Source: Rotaria sp. Silwood1
Taxonomy: Eukaryota > Rotifera > Eurotatoria > Philodinida > Philodinidae
DNA: 64,000 bases
Direction: 5' to 3'
Assembly: GCA_905250075.1 (NCBI GenBank)
Contig: CAJNOP010000002.1
Coordinates: forward strand, 1,555,867 to 1,619,866
Below the pieces are notes generated by a model. That model saw only the letters and a program-made list of their open reading frames with translations. It did not search any database and was not told where the DNA came from. How positions within the stretch are numbered: the stretch's first letter is position 1; the number at the start of each line of letters is the position of its first letter. Shown here piece after piece: positions 1 to 12,500 of this stretch. Position numbers and translations under genes: made by a program.

Positions 1-549
1 AAATAAAAAACTAGGTACATTGTCAAAGGACAAAACATAGTGCATTTAGTGTGATAGCTTCTCATCTAGAAGTAGATATATGAATAAAGAATACAAATGG
101 TAGTTTTGAGTCGCAATAGTGAAAATACAAAAATTTTCCGTCCAAACGAATTTTTGACTTTCTCAAAGATTATTTTCATTATTCTCGTACAAAAAACAGA
201 CAAAATCCTTACATTCATAATCAAAAACAGCACACAATTCAGGTCCTGTCGAGGAGCGTAGTCAAGAATTTTCCAAGGATAGTGTCCGGCTTGTTATGAG
301 ATGAGAACGGCGCACAGCATGCTATGAGCCGGTTGACGTTTTTGCAACCTGATTAGATCGGCGAATTTACATTTATGATTGTGTCGATAAAAACCTTTCG
401 GAATATAAAACTTTGTCTGGAGCGGACTAGCTAGTCCGGCTTCAAGTATGGTGTACAGGCATTCTTTCTATCTCCTGGCTACGTTCCTGCTCCTAACTTC
501 TAGCTTTTTTGTCGACCATCTATTATTTTTATCAATCAATTATTTTTAG
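1..549. other. USP24: Left-edge non-coding stretch, probably a USP24 intron
   Basis: No open frame joins the first recognised USP24 exon from this side, so this is read as intron. Bases about 240-480 are clearly richer in G+C than their surroundings and include a perfect 16-base palindrome at 423-438 centred on an NheI-like GCTAGC core. That composition suggests an old insertion, but no terminal repeats could be fixed. Confidence 0.4.
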
Positions 550-3500
550 GAATATAATGCTTTACTTTCACCATTTGTTAATTGTATGGATTATATACAT
601 ATTGATAAATACCGACAATTATTTAGTGAACATATTGAACAAGCATTAGATTATATTAAAAATTTAAAAGAACAAGATTTCAAAGCTAAAGTTTGTTCTC
701 AAGCGAGAAATAAAAAGAAAATATTGTTTTTTTTTTTTATTTTGTAAATTTTAGTCAACAAATACAATATTTGAATTATTATCAACATTACGTAAAATAT
801 GTTCAGCTGTATGGCCTAATCGTATTGAACAAATAGAACAATTACATCTTAATTTATTACTTAGAATGATTGCGTTATCGAATTTTAATGCTAAAATGAA
901 TTCATTAAAAGAAGTAATAAATTAAATAAAGCATACTCAATTAAACAAAAGCTATATACATATATTTATTTTAGCTAGCAAAAATAATTGAAAATGCAAT
1001 ATCGAATATTCCGAGTTTGACTAAAGCATCTATTCGACGTGATGTTATTAGTGAATGGATTATTGAAAATTCTATACTTTCCAAAGCACTTGAAGGTAAA
1101 ATAAAAAACGAAATAACTATATTGAGTTTTATTTATTTTGTTTTAATTTTAATATTCAAAGGAAATATTGATCAAAATCAATATGTTGAAAAAGTTCGAA
1201 CATTAATGGATTTTATTGCACCAAAAATTTCAAAAGAAGATATTCAAACTATATGGAAAATGCAGGTATTTGAAAAACTATTGATATTATGATTCGAAGA
1301 ATATAGTTAGTTATTACGAATATTTTATTTCTGCCTTCTCAAACATTCCATTCTGATTTCAATGATTTCTTTGGCTATGAATACGACATGGTATTCTACT
1401 AAAAACTCTACAAGGCTTTGTTTTCTTAATATGATAGAGATCTTTAAAAGATAAACATATTAATAATACAATAATTTCACTAAATCTCAATAGGAACTCA
1501 AATTCTTTTAAGATTCTTACTAGAAAACTCTGCAGTATTTATATACAAAAAGAATCATTGAACTCAGAAGAAGATATTTGAAGAGATGTGTTCGTAAGCA
1601 TTAGCGCTTATAAGAAGAATAGAACGATGAAAGTCTACTTGTCTTTTATGAGAAATAGAATAACGAAGGGCAGTGAACACAAAACTATTACTTGAGATTT
1701 CTCGACGACGTAAGTAGAGATTGAGAACTCTTACAAGAACATACATTAAAAAAAACTGTTCATTGATGCATCGTGTACCGCAACATTGAAGATAATCTTC
1801 CATTAGTCTTAGATAAAAGTTTGGTGATTCATTCTTTTGTTCATTTATTTTCGTCTCAGAGTTTTCAATTACAACACACGATTAAGTGTATTTGTTTTTC
1901 GAAATTCCTTCAATGTTTTTTGTGTATTTTCTTTTGAATTAATATCGTTATCAATAAATTTTGATCTCAGTTCAATAATTAATTCCTTTTTTTTTTGTTT
2001 TGTAATCTAAGCTTGTGTTGTGCTCTCATTATTTTCTTCATACGTACAATAGTGGCTTAATAGATTAAATCTACTTAGCCTTAGTATGCATCAGATTTAT
2101 AATAGACAGTAAAATGAGGTCAAAAAAACATTGCATGTGTCTTCAAATTACAGAGATTAAAACAGTAAAAGGGACTACAGAAAAGTATTCACTGTTAGGA
2201 ATAAGAAAGTCGTCATACTAGTATGAAATATTTCGAACAAAACGGGTTCTCTTGAATTCGAAATCATTCATGATTTGGAGGTGTTTGTTGGTACAGGTTT
2301 TACTGTATATATACTTTTTTTTTGTTATGTAGATAGATTTTTATATGAACGTGAATATTTTAAATTATTAGATAATCAAAAGTGAATGACTATTTTGCAT
2401 AATCAATAAAAGTATCATAAATAAATAGTTTGAAATCTTTGATATATTCATTAGACTAAAAATAACATTTTGATTAATTTAAAATTCCTCATGAACAAGA
2501 TCTAGCATATCCAGAATTAAGAACTAGATCAATTAAATTTGTTGTTCTAATTTTATTGATATAAACATTTCTTATTAAAATTCGAAAACAATTTTAGATA
2601 ATCAATCTCTTTTTGTATTTTAGCATGGACGTTCATTAGTTGCTGTTGATCATTTATTTACTTTAATAGCATCAGCAGCTGCAAAATTTAATTTACAACA
2701 ACTGAACTATCTTATTGAATTTATTTGTAATGTAAGTTAAATTCCTTTTGTGTTTTTCTTTATATGTTTTATTTCAATATATATATTTTTTGTTTATTTA
2801 TTTATTTATTTATTATTAAAAGTCTTGGAAAACAGAAACAATTCTTATACAAGAAAAACTTATTGAATTACTTGGCACTATTGGACGAGAATGTCAAAAA
2901 GATTCTGCTGTTCGTGTTTTAGAAATTCTTTGGGATATGGCACATTCAAATCGTCTTAGTCGATCAATGCTTGATCATATACTTTATTATCATTTACGTA
3001 TATTTCGTGAAGGTCGTTCACCATATGATACACTTAAACGTGATTATTGTCTTAAATGTATGTCAGATTTACAACGTAAACAAGGTTGGCTTGTACCAGC
3101 TATAAAACATTTATATGATTTATTACATCATGATTCAACCAATACATTTAAACGTACAGATGAAGATCTTATATCATTATTAGTTCATAAACATGATTTA
3201 ATATCAGCATTAATACAAAGTTTATCAACATGTCAATTAGATGTTTGGAATAAAACACATGGACATGTTACAATTGATACATTAGTCGATGGTCGTTTTA
3301 CACATGAAGAATCAATTAAAAATCATTTAGATTTATTATCATTTTTATTAAAAAAAGGAAATCTTTATTTAATATTAAAACGTAGTGAAGAATTATGGGA
3401 TACATTAATAGCAAATGAACACGTGAGTTCATTTGATCATGAACTTGGTTTAAATTGGTTTATAACATGTTCAGAAGACCTTAATCGAGAATCTCAAATA

Positions 3501-6500
3501 GCATTATTTGAAAAACGTGTATCAAAATTAAATCCAATAAATTTAACATCTAAAGGTTAAAAAATTAAATTTATCAAATTATAATAAAAGATAAGAAAAC
3601 AACAATTCTTTTTTTTTTATCGAAAAAATTTTAGGTTATACATGTTTTAAATTATATTTTGAACGATGTAATTCAGAACGATCCAGTCAATCAAGAAATT
3701 ATATTTCAAATTCAAATGTATCTACATCAGCTTATGTAAGTTAATAGCAGTTAAACTAGAGTACGAAAGTCTTGGCACAATAATATTCGTTCATTTTTCA
3801 GACCCTCAAAACACAATATTAGTACATATTGTGGAAAAATTCCGAACTTTGTCTGTACAAAGCAAAATAATTGTTTTGATGTAGCCTATCATATGTGTCT
3901 TGGAACTGCTCTCACTGAAAGTCGTTGTAGAGCACTGAGTTATGTAAAAAAAAATGAGATATTATAATAAACAAAACCTAGTTTCTATGAATATTGACAT
4001 TGATAAAAAAACTCACTATTTGAAGAACAAGTTTATTACGAAAGATAAAACAGAAAAGTAAATAGGACACTTAGTAGAACAAAATTTGCTCTACAAAACT
4101 GAGTCACACATTAAAACAAAATGTGTTACACGTGTCACACTTTGCGACCTGAGGTGCTTGTTGTGATACATTTCGGAGATGCGATTCGAATCTAGTTTCG
4201 AATGTATTTCTCATTTTTTCTGCAAAAGCAAATAACTACTGTCCTTTTTTTTTAATCATCGATTAGTCTCAACATGTTGTCAATTAAAAACTAATTCAGA
4301 GAGAACCTAGAAAAAACAACAAACAAAAATATATCTATTCAGTATGTTTAATGAAATCGCTCATTTGTAACTGTATGCACCCAGCACAACAATGAATTAA
4401 TAGTTAACAGACAGATTGTGACATATTTGTGTGGTAGAACATAACCAATCGAATTGGTCACGGATCCAATTCAGTCGAATCTGGGCCTGACAATTTTGAA
4501 CCCGACTGTTTCTAAAGTACTGTTTGCGACATATTGTATTTTAGTATGAATTACAAAACTATTTCGCATTTTGAAATTGAAAGATTTCAAATCGAAATAC
4601 AAAATTGACTAAAATAGTAGGTTTTACAGTCACAAGTTTCGATCTATTGAAAAAAAAAACTTGATGTTAATTGTCCAATCTTATCTTAGAACAAAAGTCT
4701 GAACACCTATTCCAAGAGAGCAAAGATTTTGTGCCAAGACTTTCATGCTATATGTTATATCAAATAATTATTTTTTCCCTGTGTTGCTTGACTGCAACTG
4801 TGATATCGATGTTTAACACTCGAATGACGAATGGTACAGTTATTACAGAAAGAGCAAAAAATAAATAAATTCAAACTATCTTGCAAATATAAAATATCTT
4901 TCTTTTTTTAAATAGAATGAAGTGTTAGAATATCGTGGTGTAGATGAATTATGGAACATAATCTTATGTGTTGGTAATGATGAAATAGCTAATGATGCAA
5001 CACGTTTCTTACTTGATTTATATTATTTAAAACAACCCAATCGTACACGTCGTTTAACACCACAATTACTACATGAACATTTTCTTAAAGAAGCTTATAA
5101 ACGTTTAAGTTATTTACTTACTACAGCTATACCATCATCAACATCATTAATAAAAGACACTGAAGAATTTTATAAATCTTTAAAAACCTATGGTGAACAA
5201 TTGATAACAACAACAATAACATGTCATCCATCAACATCAATTGAAACTAATCATATATTATGGTTACAAAAAATCGAACGTCTTTTAATGATAATAGAAG
5301 AATATATTTATATGGTTGAACATGAACGTTCACCAACAGCACATATAACATCATTTCATGGTTTAGAATATCAAATAAAAATAGTTCTTGGTGAAATAGG
5401 TAAAGCAAATTGTTCGTATGATATTGTCACTGTTCATTCAAATGATACACTTGAAATGTTACGTATATGTCTTGGAAAATTTTATAAAGTACCATCATAT
5501 GATATAAATATATCAATACCAAATATTTGTCGATTACCAGAATCATATGATCATTTAGGCATAAATAATAATAATAATAATTTTACTGTTGTTCCATTAT
5601 CATCTTCATCTAATAATCAATCAAATCATAATGTTCTTAGTTCATCATTAAATTCAAAATATCTATATCAACTTCATATAACACCTGGCACGACAATCTA
5701 TATAAAAATTTTAGGTAGTACATATAATCAATCAATAAAATCCATTAATAGTGAACCAATACGTATTAAATTAAATAATTCATCTATGTTAACAACAACA
5801 TCTAATAATAACAATATGAATACAAATGATAATATAACACGTTCAACACCATCAAATATGATGGCAGAAAATTCAAAAATCTATGATATACTTTATAAAT
5901 TATCATATTTAAATAATAATAATATTCATAAACGTATAAGAAATCTTCTTTATTTAATGCCATCGGATATTCGTATACATGATTATCTTGATCTAATATC
6001 AATACGAGCAGCAAACATATGTACAATTGAACGACGACAATCAACAGAAAATTGTAATAATAATAGCAATAATCAAATCAATTCTCAACAAGCTATTGAT
6101 TATGTATTTGATATAAATCAATCTAGTCCTATACAATTATTATATAATCTTGAAATTTTATCAAGTAAAATATTACCTCTATCAACAAATAATGGTATAC
6201 AACAAAGTTCAAAATTATTTCGACAAGATTTTATTGAACAATTAGGTATTCGATTTTTATTTCAATTACTTAATTCATTAAATAATTTAATTTATGATAA
6301 ATATCAATATTCCTTATGTCAAGAAATGACAAGACTTATTTTACAACTTATACAATTATTTGTTTGTGGTAGTAAACAACAAGATGATATTATTTCACCA
6401 TCATCATCACCATTATTACAAATATCACAATTAACTGATAATAGTATTAGTGATGTAAATGAGGGTGATTTTCAAGCAATTATTGAACATTTACAATTTG

Positions 6501-9500
6501 AAGAATTTGTTGAACAAATAAAACAATTAATATTTTTATGTTGGGCAGCTGCAGCTGGAAATATTAAATTACATAAACAAAATTTAACTATAAAAGAACA
6601 AGTCAAATTAGATCGTTATGCATTATTACAACAAATAAATGCAAATGTTTTTAGTCGAAATAGTAGTAAAAGTTCTTTATCAAATGAATTATCAATAAAT
6701 AATGATTTACAAAAAACAGTACAATTTGGTATATGTGTAAAAAAAGATTCAATTTCATCATTGGATAGTGAAATAGCAGAGAAAATTATTGAAATTATTA
6801 TATTTTGCTTTGAAAAAAGACCAGAATTTATTGGTAAGTGTGATTATTTCAATTATAGAATTATTCATTTGGTATTTGGAATTTTAAACTATTCAATGCT
6901 TTTTTAAAACCTAAAGTCAACTTTGAATAGAATAACCTCTGAGAAATCGAATCAAAATATCATGTGAAGTATATTGCGATCTAAACATTGATCTTACGAA
7001 TTGGCATACATCGAGTTCGAGTTTGGAAATCACTAAGAATCATCAAAAGTTCACAAATAGTTCTAGTTGTGACTAGAGTCCTCTGAACGATTTTGGTTCT
7101 AATAAATGCTTCATTCGCGAGATATTGACTTTTTGAAAGCCATTCATATCTCACCAAAGGTTGCAGAATCTTAGATTCTTGAAATACCCCCATTCGATTG
7201 ATTGGTACTCATCGTACATTAGCCTAAAACTCTAGGAAAATAGCTGTAATCCTGGAAAGAAACCGCATATAAGGGCACTCATCCTTCTAAGATTTTCCAT
7301 ATCCCACTAGAGACTACCATATGCATATCGATCATGTGTAGATAAATTTAGAAAATTTTTCTATAACAATTTTTTGTTTATATTTCATTTAGAATCGTTT
7401 GTTTTTTGTTTCTTTCATAGCTACTTTTCTTGTTCAACCATTTTTTGCTGATTTTCTTTTGGAAATATTAATTGGTACAACATCTCGTGAAATTCGTCAA
7501 TGTGCATTACGTAATGTAATTCATTTATGTAAAATTGAAACATCGACATGTGATATACGTTTAATAATTCATCAGATATTAATAAAAGCTCGTTTACCAT
7601 TATGGCCATCATCATGTGCTGGTACGCGTAATTCAAATCAAAAATTACTTGCACAATCAACTGAATATTTTGATTTACGTTGTCAATTAATGGAAAATTT
7701 AACAAAAGAAAACCAAAATATACTTGGTATTGATGCTAAAAAATTATTATCAGATGAATTAATATGGTTATCAACGTATACTGTATCATTAACATCAAAT
7801 GACTTACGTACAATTGATAATATATTATTTATGGGTCATTTAAAATTTATTCGGACATTATTAACATGTGAAAATATAGATAAAAATAAAATTGGAACTA
7901 AATTTATTCGTTTACTTATTGATCAATTTTTATTTCCAGCATCAAAACATATGTCATTATCAATTGTATCAAGAAATAATGAAAATGATTTAAATGATGA
8001 TTCTATATTTGAACCAAAATGTTCAACAAGTGAAAGTCGTCTTGCAGCATATGATGTACTTGTAGAATTAGTTCGAAATTGTCAAACAAATTTAAAAATT
8101 GTTGTCGATGATCTTATTAATCTTCATCATAGACCTATACTTGAAAAACAAAGTGAATGGGAAGTAAGTTTTTCGTAATTATTATAATATTTTTCAAAAA
8201 TAAATTCATATTAATGAATTATGTATATTCTAGTTTATGCCACAAGTTAATCCTCGTGCATCATGTGGATTTGTTGGTCTTTTTAATGGTATGTTTAGTT
8301 TTTAATTTGTTACAGAAAAATAAGCTACATTTGAAATTACACTAGGACACTCAGAGAAATTTATTTAGTTGATGAGAATTTTGTTTTAGTCAAAGGATGG
8401 AAATAATCAAAGGTTTAATTCTCACAGTCTTTGTAGAGTAATGATAGATCAATATCAAATGTTTACAATGAAATGTTTGAATTTGAAATCTTTCAAAAGT
8501 TTTTGTAAGTTTTCTTTGAGCTTGACATCATTGATGTAATAAACAGGAGACTGAAATTTAACTTATTAATTATCATAAAGTGCGTTAGTTCTGTAAATAG
8601 TTGGTACACTCTTTAATATTTACTAGTATATACTTTCATTAAAACGTAGAGCTCACCGTCATATAGTCCTGCTGAACACTAAGGAATGTATTAAATATTC
8701 ATAAAAATAAAGCTTTGCATGAAGACTCATACAGTAAACTTAGTCTCGGAGCGAAATTCCTATAACCTAAATAAACAATTAAGAATAGAGACTAAATATT
8801 GTCTTCTTTTTAAAAAGATCTCGATTTAAATTCTCTTCGAAAAAACTTCAAAACAACGTAGAACAGAATCTAAACAGTCTAAAATCTATCTACATTTATT
8901 CGAAACTAAAAAGCTTCTAGCAGAAGTCCTGTAGGATTAAAAAATATGAAAATCGATGTAACTGATGTTGCCATCATAGGACGATTATTTTATTCTATAT
9001 GTTTTGGGACACATTTATTCAGTATTTTCTATGGGTATAAACCTCTACCATATATACTTCAATATCTCATTTAGATCATTATTTATTCAAATAATAATAA
9101 ATTTTCAGAAATAAGAAATAGAGCTTGTAGGATTCAAAGTTTTCGGGTACTAGATCTACATCCGATTTATCGAAAGTTTTCGAAACCCTATCAAACGTTA
9201 CGTTGATACTCTCGATGAAATTTTCTAATCGAAATCGGATAGACATGATTAAAATTCATTGGATCAAAAATCCTCGGATTCGAAACTAACTCGATGGATT
9301 CTAATCATTCATGCTCGTCTAACTTTATACTTTTTAATAGCCACTGGACGGTGCTCTCTAATTCAGCTTGCCTCACCATATTTATTTCTATCGTTCATAT
9401 TTCACAGACATGAACGCTTTTCTTTGGTTTAGGTGGTGCTACTTGTTACATGAATTCTATTCTTCAACAATTATATATGCTACCTCAAATATCAGAACAT

Positions 9501-12500
9501 ATATTAAGTGTATTGGATGATGGTGAACATATAAATGGAGTAAATAAAACTAGTGATTCAAGTTTATTTTATCAAGTTCAACAAGTTTTTGGCCATCTAA
9601 TGGAAAGTAAAATGCAATATTATTCACCTGAATCATTATGGAAAGTATTTCGTTTATGGGGACAAGAAATAAATGTACGTGAACAACAAGATGCATTTGA
9701 TTTTTTTACAGCAATGACTGATCAAATTGATGAATATTTAAAAAATATAAAACAAGAAGAAATATTTCATAAACAATTTGAAGGAATTTTTTGTAATCAA
9801 ATGATATGTACAAATGGTTGTAATCATCGTTATGAAGGTGAAGAAAAATTTATGGCATTAAATGTTGCTGTTAAAGTTGATTCACTTAATGAATCATTAA
9901 ATCAGTTTGTTAAAGGTGAATTACTTGATGGAAATAATGCTGTAAGTTAAAAATTTCTTTTCTTTATGAATATTAGAACAAGAAAATCTATTTGTTTTTT
10001 GTTTTCAAATAGTATTTTTGTGCTAAATGTCAAGAAAAACGAACAACAATTAAACGATTATGTATTAAAAAATTACCACCATTATTATGTATACAAATGA
10101 AACGCTTTGGTTTTGATTGGGAAAATAATCGTGCATTAAAATTTGATGATTATTTTAAATTTCCATTCATACTCAATATGGAACCATATACATTAGAAGG
10201 TGTTAATAAACGTGAAAGTTTTATTGAACATGATGATTTAGTTACTAATACAAATGGATGTAATTCATCATCAACAACAATAGGTAACTCATATTTATGT
10301 TTATTGTCCATCTACTTATGAAGCAAGATTCTTTTTTTTTTGGCAGTTTGCTTGATATATAAATCTTAAATATTCATCTAGCTTATGATTAATAACTTCG
10401 TCTAAGAATTAGTAAATAAAAACATAACAGAAGATTGAAATATCGAAAGTCATATTTTTTGTTCAGCTTTTTTCCCATTTGTCCTTATCAATTAAAAAAA
10501 CATTAATCAAATATTATTAGTATCTTATATACAATAAAAAGTTTTAAGAAAAAGAAGTATATAATTTTTATTTGAAAACATCATTATTGTTCATATGACT
10601 ATCACTTTAGAAAAAAAAAGAAACAAAACACGATATTGGCTTGTCAAGTCATATTTTGAGTTGGAAATTTTACTTGACTTATGGCTTAGTCGTGTATAAA
10701 AAAAAACAAATCATGTTTAAAAACACATATATATTAGTGTTTTATTTACTTCAATATTGGTAAAAAATAGAAATGAAAAACAGAAAATATTGTCATAGAT
10801 TGAATTTACGTTGCAATAAAATAAAAGCTTGTGGACAGGAATGTACCGAGACTGAAGACTTCCTAACTAAGATCGAAATTTTCTTCGGCAAAAGTCTCGA
10901 GCCTCTACGAGATTTTTATTGAGAATGACTTAGCTTAATTTCATCTTGCAGGAAATACAATTGGATAGACGAGTCATAAAAGTAAAAGGCCAAGTCTCAG
11001 TCAAAATTTTGCTTTGTTCATTTATTCGACCGAGATTGGTCGAGACTTGGCCTTTTACTTTCATGGTCCGTCTATTCGGTTGTATTTCCTGCACGATGAA
11101 ATCAAGCTAAGTCATTCTCAATAAAAATCTCGTAGAGGCTCAGGAGTTTTGCCGCAGAAAATTTCGATCTTGGTACATCCCTAGTTGTGGAATACGTGAA
11201 AAATCGTTTTTCTTAATTCTTATTATTCGTAGCTAAGGATAATTAAACTTTCATATAGATAAAAAAGACACAGTTAATCTTCAATGTTAAAACAAAACTT
11301 GATGAAAATTCAGTTAAACTTTGATTTACTCATCTTTAAAACGAAGAACTCTTCTAAGTTCAAAATATTATCTAAAAATAAATGTTAATAAAATTATCTC
11401 TATCATCGAATTTTCTTTGCTAATGTTACTAAAATAGAGTGACATAAAGTACGAACTATAATACGTCAGTGACATTGGATAAATTGTTATTATCAAATTT
11501 TCTTTTGTATAGAGGTGAAAAACATGTCTTTCTGAATATATTTCATCTTTTAGGTAATAATAAATCAATATCACGTACAACTTCATCCTTAAGTAATCCT
11601 TCTAATACAATGCCAACTATAAATTATGAATTAGTTGGTATTGTTATTCATTCTGGACAAGCAAATGCCGGTCATTATTATTCATTTATAAAAGATACAC
11701 GATCTCGTTATTCAAATAATACAAATCAATGGTATCGTTTTAATGATACAACAGTTGAAGAAATTCAATTAACTGAACAAATGCTTGAAGAAGAATGTTT
11801 TGGTGGAACATTTCGTGTTCAAAAAGATAATAATAATAATACAAATGATGAACGTACACGTTTTTGGAGTGCATATATGCTTATATATCAATGTATTGAA
11901 CCATTAAAATTACTTCCACCACCATCAATATCTTCATCACCAAATACAAATCGTTTAACAACACGTAATACACGTTTAAATCATTCAAATCAACGTGATT
12001 CATTATCACAATTAGCAGATTTAGTTGTTCAAAGTGAACATAATGATTTATTTAAAATAAAAAAACCATTAATATCATCACGTGTTCTTAATTGTGTTAA
12101 AGATGAAAATTTAGAATTTTTAAAAAATCGTGATACTTATTGTGATGATTATTTTCAATTTATATATAAATTATCAAGTGTATGTTTAGATGAAAATATA
12201 CAATTGAATAATATTGAATCTAATAATAATAATAATAATTCATTATCATATGATCTATGTACAAAATTAGCATTAAAATTTTTATTTAATACATATTTAC
12301 GAACACATCGTCGTTTACGTAAAGATAATTTACAACAATGGATTGAATTATTAAAAAATTTATTTTCAAAAAATTCTTTATCATGTGATATTTTTTATCA
12401 ATTATTATTTGAAAAAAATGATGATATTTTAAAATTATATTTACTTGATTGTCCTATGGATGATATAAGACAAATATTTAAACAAATATGTGAACATGTT

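Noticed and set aside
1564..1803. 79-codon minus-strand frame in a USP24 intron
   Set aside because: No recognised motif, antisense to the gene, and no second exon or repeat boundary found.
2320..2390. Short open stretch reading [13 protein letters not shown] within a USP24 intron
   Set aside because: It looks exon-like but ends in TGA without a donor, and the flanking USP24 exons already join in phase without it.
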